From the NCBI GenBank assembly GCA_028280485.1, contig JANQLS010000010.1:1-61928 (forward strand): a DNA stretch of 61,928 nt. Reading direction: 5' to 3'. Shown piece after piece: positions 28,501-37,776 of this stretch. Source of the DNA: Planctomycetota bacterium (GTDB taxonomy: Bacteria > Planctomycetota > UBA8108 > JACQVS01). A program made the translations under genes and the position numbers. The notes under the pieces were generated by a model, which did not search any database, had not been told where the DNA came from, and saw only the letters and a program-made list of their open reading frames with translations. Within the stretch, counting starts at the first letter, position 1. Each line of letters opens with the position of its first letter.

Positions 28501-30036
28501 TGGAGGGTTGTAGAAAATTTCATTGATTACAATTCGGTCTTCAATCTCAACTTCATTGGGAGCATCGGGAGTCGCCGTCAAAGTGAGCCAACGGGAATTC
28601 GATCCATCGGGGAACTGAACTTCCGAGTATTCTCTTACTCCGAAGGCCTCCGGAAGGTCTTGGTCGTACTCTGTAGCAGCAAGAACGATGCCTTCTGAAT
28701 TTCTCAAAAACAAACGCACGCCGATATCATTCAAGACCAAACCCGTTTCACTCTCGGTGAATCGAATAAAACCGTTGGATGGAATCGAGGTTCCTCCGGG
28801 AATCTCATACGCCCCATCTAAAGATGGGCCTCGAGTTAAGGTCATTCCGCCTAAAGGAACAGTTGTGGAACGTGGATTAAAAATTTCAACCCACGAGTCT
28901 CCATCGGGATCGCGGTGCAGTTCATTAAAGACGAGAGGAGCATCTCCTGATTGTGGCTGCCGAAGAATTCTCAGCTGAGGAATCAAAGAGAAGTCGGTAC
29001 TGTCGATCGTTACATTGGCTCCAAGCACCGCTAAAACGTTTTCACCTTCAACAAGGTGACCTGGATCGATGGTATACCACTCGACACCTGAGGAAGCTTC
29101 ATGCCCAGCAGTAGCTAAACTTTCGTGATCGACTTCATCTTCAGTGTTCTCATTCGCAATCAAATGGCCATTGATAAAAGCGCTGAAACCATCATCATAG
29201 GCGATACCAAAAGAGAGCTCACTCGAGGCGAGGTCTGAAGCTGAAAGATTAAATTCTTTTCGACAGGCGACTGTAGAGTAGGAAAAACGCATGTCCGTTA
29301 AGGTCGTATTGTCGTCACCATCCCCATAACCAAAACCCGACTCTCCCACTGACCAATCTGAATCATCAAACTCGGCACTCGTCCACGGGATTGCTGTTTC
29401 TGAAAAAGGGCCTGTCCCCTTTTTATATCTCCACGTGGCACCCTCAGGAATGATGATCGTTTCTTCCAATTCACCCGGAGGAGTGATATTCATAGCACCC
29501 GGTGAACCACCCAACTGAGGGCTTGTCGTCCAATTTTCAGGCTCCGAATTGTCAGAATTCAAATCGATTAAGACCAATGAGTGCCCACTGCCATCCGGCG
29601 CAGTCGGCCATTTCCCTTCATCCCGATAGCGAAGAGTTTGCTCAACGACACCTGAAACGTTGACAAGGGTCAGTCGCTCACCGCTGTTATCTAAACGTCC
29701 AGCAAAATTGCCGATGACATTTGTGATTCCATAACGGTCCTCGATGGACGCACGATCTGAAGCGACAACTAAATACTCTCCCCCTGAAAGAATCGTTCCA
29801 TGAGGAAAAGTAAATTCGATTCCATTCACAAAGCTGAAACCGGAAAGGTCGACGGGCGTGGTACTCGGATTCGCGAGTTCGATAAACTCAAGCGTGGGAC
29901 TATTCTCATCGGGATAATAGTGGATTTCAGAGATGACAACTCGAGCTTGGACACTTTGGCAAACCAAGAGTAAACCAGCGAGAATCATCAAGAACTGGAA
30001 TCGAGAGAATGAATCTTGAATCTTAAACGTAATCAC
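25600..30036 (-). CDS. Giant secreted CotH-family protein 2 with dockerin-like end
   Basis: A 1478-residue protein starting at GTG (30034-30036), supported by GAGGG nine bases upstream. The signal peptide ends near VQARVVISE. In order: a lamin-tail domain (VVISEIHYYPDENSPTLEFI), a beta-sandwich (WRYKKGTGPFSE, FSAFINGHLIANEN), a second lamin-tail domain (LVFNELHRDPDGDSWVEIFN), a third (IVINEIFYNPPEDREGEFVE), a beta-sandwich or carbohydrate-binding-like part, a CotH-like domain (GVGVRYRGSPWGRTERRNYR, FDFNQAMPG), and the dockerin-like module (GFIRGDADGDGDINIGDAVL, then DTDDSGTLELGDALGLL). Compared with the CotH protein at 4.6-8.8 kb, domain order differs and base composition is ordinary for the window, so the two are not recent copies. 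Confidence 0.92.
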   Translation of the reverse strand: MITFKIQDSFSRFQFLMILAGLLLVCQSVQARVVISEIHYYPDENSPTLEFIELANPSTTPVDLSGFSFVNGIEFTFPHGTILSGGEYLVVASDRASIEDRYGITNVIGNFAGRLDNSGERLTLVNVSGVVEQTLRYRDEGKWPTAPDGSGHSLVLIDLNSDNSEPENWTTSPQLGGSPGAMNITPPGELEETIIIPEGATWRYKKGTGPFSETAIPWTSAEFDDSDWSVGESGFGYGDGDDNTTLTDMRFSYSTVACRKEFNLSASDLASSELSFGIAYDDGFSAFINGHLIANENTEDEVDHESLATAGHEASSGVEWYTIDPGHLVEGENVLAVLGANVTIDSTDFSLIPQLRILRQPQSGDAPLVFNELHRDPDGDSWVEIFNPRSTTVPLGGMTLTRGPSLDGAYEIPGGTSIPSNGFIRFTESETGLVLNDIGVRLFLRNSEGIVLAATEYDQDLPEAFGVREYSEVQFPDGSNSRWLTLTATPDAPNEVEIEDRIVINEIFYNPPEDREGEFVELYNRGEEAVDLSGFRFNRGITFLIPDGTILNSGEYLVISDDPDLTQDVYGLTGVLGPFIGGLSNRGENLRLVDLLGNIIDQVRYFEGGSWPEWADGGGASLELIDPHQNNDHGSAWQDSDESDKAPWERISYDVSSYRTSSESELHLFLADRGMCLIDDVSVRRNGGSNHIQNPGFETSTSSWLIQGTHHESRRVTYDSRSGNACLEFVASGKGDSSVNRIEIETSPRLSAGPYEVALWARWMRGASLIIGHGQFTAGPWGGRPGPSVNMSGNTLGGRLRLTVPQNLGTPGEENTARAHLRSESGSDNSGPVLWDMLHSPSTPSDDDNARLTIRAEDSDGIDEVTVFYREGHPQGAFSELPLSQVSGSHLYQGTLPQFSNGDKVVWYVEAVDNDGNTSVWPREAPDKTFIFQVRSSSSSSRDTVAIILDDRQTSELTSRPLHSNDLVDGAVIFNQERPRYGVGVRYRGSPWGRTERRNYRVRFEDDNPLFPDLKSINLSGRADGQAEVASFHVLGQNGTFNETVAVPLIEFVTTRVNGSTVGVQRLIQPYNNQFVRKWFPDTDGPMLKAVARLQFSDSGSRTGYDGASFDYMGQEPENYRYYYYQVLDRSKDDWSGFMELMRVMDPGTTSNSVHDATINDILDVEAFMRTMVPRVFVSDWDTLGIGQGHNAYLIEELDGRWETIGFDFNQAMPGNQVNFPVFPTFDPGWARLISRPATRRVYVNLMGEFLDGPWSTSSAAPFLDALQSEVGISMNNVRSFMSSRANVIRNSINAFRNVNFRISTNSGNDFTVDEITVDLGGDAPTTFAELVYSINGGETLPLNPRWSTPTRWTVEIPLTAPINTIDIFGVDHDGNVLSGRSIEVTSTVITSEGFIRGDADGDGDINIGDAVLNLLHQFRGVAVECQDALDTDDSGTLELGDALGLLNHIYFAADPPVAPYPHFGFDGTEDDLICDEE

Positions 30037-30087
30037 GAATAGAGACCCTCAATGAGTGAAAAGTGTTTTGAAGTACGAAAAAATAAA

Positions 30088-30125
30088 AGGCTCCTCCATC
30101 CACTTCTTTGGGGATGGAGGAGCCT
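30088..30125 (-). terminator. Rho-independent terminator after the LamG gene
   Basis: A perfect 14-bp stem (30088-30101 paired with 30112-30125) with a 10-base loop lies just downstream of the stop of the triple-LamG gene. On the minus strand it is followed by TTTTATTTTTT. This separates the LamG gene from the CotH gene transcribed in the same direction. Confidence 0.9.
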
Positions 30126-30139
30126 GAAAAATGTGAGAA

Positions 30140-33100
30140 TTAACAATTCTCGGGCGGATTTTCACAACCCAACTCGGCATCCGGTAAGTTCGGATCGTCT
30201 GGAGTAGGATCAACTCCACAAGTATCTTTCCCAGGAGGTGCCGGAGCAGCCGTTCCTAAGAACTGATGAGATAGGTTTGCGATCGGATCAGTAATTTCAA
30301 CTTTTCCGTTGTCATCGAAATCTGCAGCATCCATACAGGGTGGAGTAAAAGTTCCTAAGAACTGGAACGAGAGATTGTTGATCGGATCAGTAATCTCTAA
30401 AGCTCCATTACCATCGGTATCTCCACGGCGGAAATTATCACCGGGCTCAATGATTTCACCATCGTAAAGGGCTTGAACCTCTTCGAGAGTCAAAGCCACA
30501 TTGTAAATGCGGAAATCATCAAAGGTCGTATCGTGGTTTCGGTCACCCGCATTACCGGCGCCGATCGATCCGATGCCTTGAGCCCAACCTTCAGAGGTCG
30601 CGATGTGGTCGCCTTCGATTCCTCCTTGAGAAGGCAGGAATAAAGTAGCCTCTTCTTCCTCACCGTTGATGTAGTACGTTTTAACTCCACCAAGTCCAGT
30701 TGTCGTAATCACCACGTGATACCAAGTACCTGGCTCTAAGGTTGTCGTTCCCACATGGAGATTGGGAAGGTTTCCATCCCAGAAAAGGAGAACTCGATCG
30801 TGACGAACTTCACCATCGAAGTTCATGATCGAGAAGCCGATACTATCGTTAGGTGACATGAAGAGCTGATGCTCACCGATGTTGTTGATCGTCTCACCGG
30901 GATTGATCCACATCGCAACGGTGAGTCCCCCTTCGTCAATGGTGTTCACGGCGTTGAATGGAGCAGCCACTCGGCTGTTGACTCGTCCGTCGACTCCGAT
31001 GAAGGCCAATCCCCCATCGATTTGTCCTCTTCTCCACTGGAATCCATCGTCGGGAAAGTTGATCAAACTTCCTAAGCTTCCACCGACACAGTCAAAGGTG
31101 GTCAACCCTTCAATTTCATCCATGGGGAAATGATGAACGAGGTTGGGGTCATCTCCCTCACATGCAGTGAAGGTGCCGAATTGAATGTTTCTTTGTAGCG
31201 TCGCACAATCATCCGTAATGGAGATTCCGAGAGTGTAGGATGTATCGGCTTCCAGTCCGGTATAAGTAATGACACGATTCGTGGGAGATCCTCCCAAGGT
31301 GATATCACCAGAGATTTCTTCTCCATTGAGAGTGATCGAAATCCCAGCTTGTTCAATCGAGAATCCATCATTGGGAGTCGAAACTTCAAGCTCGATACCT
31401 TGAGTAGCATCGTGGAAGGTGTTCCCCTCTTCAACATTGAGGTCACCGAGAACCAATGGATCACAAATCTTAGGTTCACACTCTTGCATGACGTCGAAGA
31501 CTTCACCTTCGTCGAGTGCCCGATTGTAAATCCGAACATCGTCGAAGATTGAATCGTGAGCACGAGCACCATTTGCTAGGGCGCCAAGGGCAGCAGTACC
31601 GGCACCCCAACCATCAACATTTCCTAAATGTTCCCCTTCGATTCCACCCTGAGAAGGAAGGAATAAAGCTTGGTCTTCTAACTCACCGTTAACATAATAA
31701 AGCTTCTCACCACCGACTCCCGTTGAAGTGATGGCCACGTGATACCAAACACCCGGCTCTAAACTCGTCGTACCTACATGGAGCCCGGGGAGGTTTCCAT
31801 CCCAAAAGAGAAGAACTCGATCGTGAGTCACTTCACCGGCGAAGTTCATGATGGTAAATCCCACTACATCACCAGGGGTTGCAAGTAACTGATACTCGCC
31901 GGGAGTTAAAATCTGAGGACCGGGTCGCAACCACATACTCACGGTGAAACCACCGTTTTCAAAAGCGTTAACTTCATTGGACTGAAAAGTCACAAAATTG
32001 TTCAAAGATCCATCGCTTCCAAAGTTTAACCCATTGTCACAAACCGCTTGCTCCCAGGGATTGGCCGCTCCCGCATCAAAGTTGTTTAAAGTTCCATTGC
32101 TAGCCGACCCTAAATCGATCGCATTCGTTCCATCGTTGTGATCCAAAGGAAAGTAGTGAACCAGACCAGGGACAGTTTCTAAAATCGTTCCAAAGGTAAT
32201 TTCGGTACAACTGACTAAACCATTCGAATCGGTAATGGTGATCAAACCGGTGTAACCGATGTTTTCGACTAAGCCCTCATAAGAGACTTCTCTTTCTGCA
32301 TCGGTACCTCCAATAGAAAGACCTTCAGAAACATCTTCTCCATTTAAAACCAAAGAAATTCCGTCGGTAGGAATCGTGACTCCAGCCCCTTGAGCGAGTA
32401 CATCGAAAGACAAACCTTCGGCAGGGTTGTGATCTACAGTACCGGGCTCAGGAAAGATATTAGCAACTTGAGGTAGAGGGGCAGGCTCTTCTTCCATCGC
32501 AGTTTGGATTTCTTCGGCAGATAGCTCACCTTCGTAAATCCTCACATCATCGAGGATCGAATCGTGACCACGAGCACCATTGGCTAAGGCGCCGAGGGCT
32601 CCAGGACCATTAGCCCAACCTGAATTGTTAACGGGATGATTGCCTTCAGTTCCTCCTTGAGCAGGAAGAAAGAGAGTTTGAGTTTCTTCTTGACCATCGA
32701 TGTAATATTTTTTCTCTCCACCAGGGCCACCACTCGTGATCGCAACGTGGTACCAAGTACCGGGCTCTAATGTTGTGGTTCCCACATGCAGATTGGGAAG
32801 GTTTCCATCCCAAAAGAGGAGTACTCGATCATGAGCGACTTCACCATTATTAAAGTTCATGATGGTAAAACCCACCACATCACCAGGTGTGCCTAGGAGT
32901 TGGTATTCACCTGCGGTAAAAATTGCATCGCCGGGATTGATCCACATCATCACCGTGAATCCATTGCCTTCATTCCCGACAGCATTCATGGTCGTATTGA
33001 TGCGATTCCCGAAAATTCCATCAGAACCCAAATCGAGACCATTTCCGTAAATCCCCTCGACCCAGTGAGCATCGTCGAGGTTGTCAAATCCGACGAGCGA

Positions 33101-33256
33101 ACCGGCAGCACCACAACTGATACGATCGACGGCTTCTAAACCGGTATCGTGATCAAGATCCCAATGATTTACAATTTGAGCAAAAGTGACGTTTGCTACC
33201 AATAAGGCGGCAAACAGGCAAAAACTCCCTACCTGGGCGTATTTTGTGTTTCTCAT
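30140..33256 (-). CDS. Secreted triple-LamG protein with dockerin-like end
   Basis: The ATG at 33256 is preferred: GAGGG lies about 8 bases upstream, and the two extra codons of the longer frame begin with TTG. The protein has about 1038 residues and a signal peptide (CLFAALLVANVTFAQ). Three tandem concanavalin/LamG-like units of about 230-240 residues share HDRVLLFWDGNLP, HVGTT(T/S)LEPG(T/V)WYHV and a D(D)(V/F)RIY ending. They are separated by spacers of the type IVNLVLNGEDVS/ISLVLNGEDVSE. The C-terminus is a dockerin-like module of the second class (FRRGDTDGNGALEITDPINN, then DFDDNGKVEITDPIANLSHQ). LamG domains usually bind glycans or proteins; the ligand is unknown. A strong terminator follows. 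Confidence 0.92.
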   Translation of the reverse strand: MRNTKYAQVGSFCLFAALLVANVTFAQIVNHWDLDHDTGLEAVDRISCGAAGSLVGFDNLDDAHWVEGIYGNGLDLGSDGIFGNRINTTMNAVGNEGNGFTVMMWINPGDAIFTAGEYQLLGTPGDVVGFTIMNFNNGEVAHDRVLLFWDGNLPNLHVGTTTLEPGTWYHVAITSGGPGGEKKYYIDGQEETQTLFLPAQGGTEGNHPVNNSGWANGPGALGALANGARGHDSILDDVRIYEGELSAEEIQTAMEEEPAPLPQVANIFPEPGTVDHNPAEGLSFDVLAQGAGVTIPTDGISLVLNGEDVSEGLSIGGTDAEREVSYEGLVENIGYTGLITITDSNGLVSCTEITFGTILETVPGLVHYFPLDHNDGTNAIDLGSASNGTLNNFDAGAANPWEQAVCDNGLNFGSDGSLNNFVTFQSNEVNAFENGGFTVSMWLRPGPQILTPGEYQLLATPGDVVGFTIMNFAGEVTHDRVLLFWDGNLPGLHVGTTSLEPGVWYHVAITSTGVGGEKLYYVNGELEDQALFLPSQGGIEGEHLGNVDGWGAGTAALGALANGARAHDSIFDDVRIYNRALDEGEVFDVMQECEPKICDPLVLGDLNVEEGNTFHDATQGIELEVSTPNDGFSIEQAGISITLNGEEISGDITLGGSPTNRVITYTGLEADTSYTLGISITDDCATLQRNIQFGTFTACEGDDPNLVHHFPMDEIEGLTTFDCVGGSLGSLINFPDDGFQWRRGQIDGGLAFIGVDGRVNSRVAAPFNAVNTIDEGGLTVAMWINPGETINNIGEHQLFMSPNDSIGFSIMNFDGEVRHDRVLLFWDGNLPNLHVGTTTLEPGTWYHVVITTTGLGGVKTYYINGEEEEATLFLPSQGGIEGDHIATSEGWAQGIGSIGAGNAGDRNHDTTFDDFRIYNVALTLEEVQALYDGEIIEPGDNFRRGDTDGNGALEITDPINNLSFQFLGTFTPPCMDAADFDDNGKVEITDPIANLSHQFLGTAAPAPPGKDTCGVDPTPDDPNLPDAELGCENPPENC

Positions 33257-33840
33257 AACCAAATCCCTCTTGTGGAAAACGCGGCTGGACTACACCTCGA
33301 GAGTTCGAAGTGTTCATGGCCCCCAATGAATGAAAACCCAATCATCAATGGAACGAACGAGCAAACGCACCCAAAGCTAAGAGTTTCTTGGTAGAGCCTC
33401 GTTCATTAACTCGGCGAACGGTACTCCTAAGAATGGCCACCTCAGAATGAGGAATCAAGGCCAGCTCTTTTAAGAATGCGTCACTTTTGAATGGGGAATC
33501 CAAATACAACTATAAAGCAATAAATACCGTAATAGAAATGATAATGAAAATTTTATTAACTCAGCTGAGAGAATCAGCTTTTCAAACAACGAAAATAATT
33601 GAACTTTTGCGACAACAAAATATCAAATTGCGTCAGTCACAATAAGTAAGCTACTGGCTTGATCTACTTGAAGGGGGGAACGACTACTTTAAAAAGGACG
33701 GTGAAGAAAGAATAAAATTTGCTCGAAGGGAAGAAGCAGAACGGAAAACTCCCTTCGAGCACTATTTATCTCAAACTCAAATTGGATCCAGAAAGGACTT
33801 TAGGCAGTCCCTTCATAAAAACACTAATGTTGTTTGAATC
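33257..33840. other. Intergenic region between LamG gene and six-gene array
   Basis: About 580 AT-rich bases. The right-hand part holds the terminator of the six-gene array (33721-33760). The part near 33263-33280 holds the ribosome binding site and presumably the promoter of the LamG gene. Between about 33300 and 33700 I see no open frame, hairpin or repeat that can be supported. Confidence 0.55.
33721..33760 (-). terminator. Terminator of the six-gene tandem array
   Basis: A perfect 10-bp stem, GCTCGAAGGG (33721-33730) with CCCTTCGAGC (33751-33760), has a 20-base loop. On the minus strand it is followed by AAATTTTATTC. It lies about 80 bp downstream of the last stop codon of the array and fits the end of a polycistronic transcript starting near 45.8 kb. 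Confidence 0.7.
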
Positions 33841-35793
33841 CTAAGCGCCACCACAGTCATTAGGACAGCCTGGTGCGGGGATACATTCCATTCCCTGAAC
33901 CGGCCCGGCACCTCCTAAGAAGAGATGAACGAGTAAGTGAATGGCATCACTAGCATCCACTCCGGCTTGACCGTTGAGATCGAAGAGGGCGACGTTGGCA
34001 GGATCATCGACGGGGCCTTCTCCACAAGGCAGGCGATTGGGGTTTCCTAAAAACAAATGACTTAAGAGACAGATGGCATCGGCCATGTTGAGAGAGGAAT
34101 CACGGTTGCAGTCACCGGGGAGAAAGAGGGCACTACCCTGAACTTCACTCGAAGTACGTAACCCAATGGTAAATTTAATTGCTTTAGTGGAGGTATTCGT
34201 CACTGTCAGGCTGTATCCGACATCCTTTTCATGATTCCAGGTCCAGGCGCGAAAGTGAGCGGGGCCATCTAAACCTTTGTTCTTATTTTTTTGAGGCAGA
34301 ATCGGATTTTGTACTTCAGTGAGTAGGACATCATCACCCGATCGTGTTTTTAAATTTAAATCCAATAAGTGTAGAGTTTCCTTAAGTACATTATCACCAG
34401 TCGAAATCAATATGGCATCTTGAGAAAAATCAATTTCTTCCTCAAAATGAAAGACCGTAGATTCCTCAGCGACGATAAAGGAATCGACATCTAGGGTATC
34501 ATGACCGTTGCCATTAAGGATTGAAATCAATGCCTCGTCTCTAGACCTTCCAATTACAATGGAATCAATCAACGGCTCTAAATGCCTCAACGATCCATCC
34601 GGAAATAAAAAGCTCGCGGTGACACCGATTTCAATTTCTTCTTCGTCTTCTAAAACCTCTTTAGTGATGAGCACCGGCTTTAAGAAATCACCCGTCCAGC
34701 AACGAAGGTTGGTTTCAACGACTTTTGGATCGAAGGCTTTCTTGACTTGAAAATTGAACTTGTCCAAACCGGGCTCACAGACTCTGTCGTCTCCCGGCTG
34801 TACTTTAACTTTAGAAGGGGCGCGTAACAGAAGGTAGCTTTGGATCCAAAAAGGATCGGCTGTAGGAAAATCGAAATCGGTCACAATTTCAATTTCTTCA
34901 TTCAATTCACCCACTTGAAGTGGTTCAAAATTGATTGCTTGATCCACCTTGGCTCTGAACTCGTCATCATCGAGAGGTTCGCTGGGAGGACTAGAACCCG
35001 TGATTAAATAATTGATGGGAACATCTTCTTCAGCCTCTCTCAGAATAATTTGACGATCGAGACTGAATTGATTGGGCCTGAACGCACCAAAAAATGAGAA
35101 TGGGCCCGGCGGAACTTCCAAGAGCTCGATAAGCCCACCCTTGAGGCCATCTCCAAGATTTTCAAATGCGCTGAATTCATTTAATTCATCCGTGAGCAAG
35201 ATCGTACGAGACTGTTGACTGACGTTTCTTCCAGATATCAACCGGCAATGTACAAAGCCTAATGGAACAACGCCAAAATCAATCTTGGGAACATCAAAAA
35301 TAAAGTGTTCAGTGGTTGTTCCTTCGATCTCGGCTGTACCCGGTGAAGGTTCATCGTCTTCATCGCAAATTACAAAGATCTGCGCTTTTGCTAAAAATTT
35401 CCTGAAGGTTTCTCGATCAGGAATTTCTTCATTATCTAAACAGCCTCCTTCAGGGACGACCGCTCGCATCCCGAAAGATCCCTCTAAACCGATCCCGAAA
35501 ATAGTGATGAACTCATCATCATCTTCAGCATTGATCGTAATGACCGTTTGGAAGAGTGTAAGATCTTCCCCATGCTTTTGAATGCTCACTCCTGCCAATT
35601 TTAATGGGCAAGATTTTCCAACCGGAATGTCTATACAATCACCTTCTTGTTCGATGACGACACGCCCCGAAGTTTCAATTACAGGGCTGTTAAAAACAAC
35701 TGCATAATCTTCCGCACCCTGAGCTTGAGAATTTTGAACAAAAGAAGTAAACACTAATAATAGAGAACAGCAAACCGAACATTTCTTTAGCAT
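33841..35793 (-). CDS. Tandem secreted paralogue P6, dockerin-like end
   Basis: The ATG at 35793 is preceded by TTGGAG nine bases upstream; the longer frame to 35808 adds only five residues and overlaps that site. Length is about 650 residues. A signal peptide is followed by a conserved N-terminal domain (AVVFNSPVIETSGRVVIEQE, FVICDEDDEPSPGTAEIEGT, RNVSQQSRTILLTDE), a divergent acidic centre, the marker NLRCWTGDFLKPV, an AWTW segment, and the dockerin-like module (GDCNRDSSLNMADAICLLSH, then DLNGQAGVDASDAIHLLVH). I do not recognise the N-terminal family. Its centre is most like that of P3 (shared APxxVxVxPGDDRxCE and LLLxAP), not that of its neighbour P5. It is last in the array, 19 bp after P5. 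Confidence 0.93.
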   Translation of the reverse strand: MLKKCSVCCSLLLVFTSFVQNSQAQGAEDYAVVFNSPVIETSGRVVIEQEGDCIDIPVGKSCPLKLAGVSIQKHGEDLTLFQTVITINAEDDDEFITIFGIGLEGSFGMRAVVPEGGCLDNEEIPDRETFRKFLAKAQIFVICDEDDEPSPGTAEIEGTTTEHFIFDVPKIDFGVVPLGFVHCRLISGRNVSQQSRTILLTDELNEFSAFENLGDGLKGGLIELLEVPPGPFSFFGAFRPNQFSLDRQIILREAEEDVPINYLITGSSPPSEPLDDDEFRAKVDQAINFEPLQVGELNEEIEIVTDFDFPTADPFWIQSYLLLRAPSKVKVQPGDDRVCEPGLDKFNFQVKKAFDPKVVETNLRCWTGDFLKPVLITKEVLEDEEEIEIGVTASFLFPDGSLRHLEPLIDSIVIGRSRDEALISILNGNGHDTLDVDSFIVAEESTVFHFEEEIDFSQDAILISTGDNVLKETLHLLDLNLKTRSGDDVLLTEVQNPILPQKNKNKGLDGPAHFRAWTWNHEKDVGYSLTVTNTSTKAIKFTIGLRTSSEVQGSALFLPGDCNRDSSLNMADAICLLSHLFLGNPNRLPCGEGPVDDPANVALFDLNGQAGVDASDAIHLLVHLFLGGAGPVQGMECIPAPGCPNDCGGA

Positions 35794-35812
35794 CGACCAG
35801 GTCTCCAATTAT

Positions 35813-37738
35813 TTATCCACAGTCATTCGGACACCCCGGTGCGGGGATACATTCCATTCCCTGAACAGGACCGGCACCTCCCAAGAAGAGATGAACGAGT
35901 AAGTGAATTGCATCACTAGCATCCACACCAGCTTGCCCGTTGAGATCGAAGAGGGCTACGTTGGCAGGATCATCGACGGGGCCCTCTCCACAAGGCAGGC
36001 GATTAGGGTCTCCTAAAAACAGATGACTCAAGAGGCAAATAGCATCGGCCATATTGAGGGAAGAGTCACGGTTGCAATCTCCGGGGAGAAAGAGGGCATC
36101 GCCTTGCAAGTCGCTTAATGGGAAAAATCGAAGCTCAGCTTTAAGCGGCTCATCGGACAAGTTGGTGAGAGTGATCACATAATCGACTCCTTCTTCATAA
36201 GTCCAAGTCCAACCTCGGGCCTCAGAAGGATCATCCAAGCCTTTATTATCAGGAGGAGAATTCAAATCATCGATGGTCCTCACCTCTACGGGATCCCCAG
36301 ATGAAGTAGAGACTTCAACATCGATGGGATATGAAATAGGGGGCGGATCATTATGACCAGACAGATTCAGCGACATAATGGAGTCACCCGCAAATGAATC
36401 TGCTGCTGCCTCGATCGACATAACTCCATCACTTGCTATAAATAGAATCTCTTCAAAACGCCTTCTTAAAATCCTAGCATCTCGAAGTTCTCCGATTGAG
36501 ATTTCCTTTCTTATAATATCCAGGAGCCTCAACTCACCTTCAATATCGACTGTAATTACCCTCACCCCAATTTCTAAATTCTCTTCTTTTTCAGTGACCT
36601 TTTTCTTAATTACGACCGGTTTCAAAAAATCGCCAGTCCAACATCGTAGATTGGTCTCTACAACCTCTGGATCAAAGGGTTGGTTAATTTGAAAATCATG
36701 ACGACTCAGTTGGTTAATACAGATGAGAGCATCCAGGGGCTCAACTTCGAACTCCTCAGGCACGTCTAAGCCAATATAATTAATAACATTTAATGCATCC
36801 AAAGCTGTGACATCGAGGTCTAAATTAATGTCCGCAAAATCACCTAATGTAGCGGCTGCTACATTCGAAATGTTAATAGCATCCGCATAATCACTTTGAA
36901 TAAGCGGATCATTTAAAGGACTTGGAGAAGGGCTAGAACCTTCAATCAAATAATTTATGAGTCGATCTTGCTCCAATTCAGATAAAACAATCTGACGGTT
37001 GAGGCTGAACTGATTAGGCCTAAAGGCACCATAAAAGGAAAAAGGATCCCCTGGGGGAACTTCTAAAACTTCTATCGGTTCGCCTCTTACTCCATCCCCA
37101 AGATCCTCTAATGCACTGAACTCACCTTGGGCATCAGTAAGTAAAATGGTTCGTGCTTGTTGGCTTACATTTCTTCCAGTGATTTGACGGAAGTGAACAA
37201 ATCCTATTGGAACAATACCAAAATCAATCTTAGGAAGATCAAATATGAAATGCTCAAGGGTGGATCCTTCAATTTCGGCCGTACCGGGGGAAGGATCATC
37301 ATCTTCATCGCAAATCACAAAGATTTGAGCTTTGGATAAAATCTCTCTAAACTTATCTCTATCAGGAATTTCTGTATTATCTATACAACCCCCTCCAGGG
37401 ATAAAGGCCCGTATCCCGAAAGATTCGTCTATTCCGAGTCCGCTGATGGCGAGGTATTCATCGTTATCAGCGGGGCTGATAACTATATTCGATTGAAACA
37501 GCGAAATGTTTTTACCGTGCTTTTGAATACTGACCCCGGCCAACTTTAATTCACAGCTCCGGCCACCGGGAAAGTCGAAACACGGACCTTCTTGTTCTAT
37601 AACCACACGACCCGATGTTTCAATAGCGGGGCTATCGAAAACGACCGCAAATGGATTATCATCTTGGGCGTAAGCAGGACTGACGGAGAAAATAAAAACT
37701 AACATGCAAGCCCAACAGGCCAACCGACTCCTAAACAT
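35813..37738 (-). CDS. Tandem secreted paralogue P5, dockerin-like end
   Basis: Starts at the ATG at 37738 behind TTTGGAG; the longer frame (37753) would start at TTG inside that site. About 641 residues, signal peptide ending near AYAQ. The N-terminal half follows the array pattern (SPAIETSGRVVIEQEGPCFD, FGIRAFIPGGGCIDNTEIPD, GFVHFRQITGRNVSQQARTI). The centre is its own: INISNVAAATLGDFADINLD and a repeat-like VTALDALNVINYIG, which itself resembles a weak dockerin half. It then has NLRCWTGDFLKPV, RGWTWTYEEGVDY and the dockerin-like module. The last 280 bp are close to identical in sequence to those of P6. No function is recognised. Confidence 0.93.
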   Translation of the reverse strand: MFRSRLACWACMLVFIFSVSPAYAQDDNPFAVVFDSPAIETSGRVVIEQEGPCFDFPGGRSCELKLAGVSIQKHGKNISLFQSNIVISPADNDEYLAISGLGIDESFGIRAFIPGGGCIDNTEIPDRDKFREILSKAQIFVICDEDDDPSPGTAEIEGSTLEHFIFDLPKIDFGIVPIGFVHFRQITGRNVSQQARTILLTDAQGEFSALEDLGDGVRGEPIEVLEVPPGDPFSFYGAFRPNQFSLNRQIVLSELEQDRLINYLIEGSSPSPSPLNDPLIQSDYADAINISNVAAATLGDFADINLDLDVTALDALNVINYIGLDVPEEFEVEPLDALICINQLSRHDFQINQPFDPEVVETNLRCWTGDFLKPVVIKKKVTEKEENLEIGVRVITVDIEGELRLLDIIRKEISIGELRDARILRRRFEEILFIASDGVMSIEAAADSFAGDSIMSLNLSGHNDPPPISYPIDVEVSTSSGDPVEVRTIDDLNSPPDNKGLDDPSEARGWTWTYEEGVDYVITLTNLSDEPLKAELRFFPLSDLQGDALFLPGDCNRDSSLNMADAICLLSHLFLGDPNRLPCGEGPVDDPANVALFDLNGQAGVDASDAIHLLVHLFLGGAGPVQGMECIPAPGCPNDCG

Positions 37739-37776
37739 TTTCTTAATCTCCAAAGCCTATTCTTAATCTAAAGTTT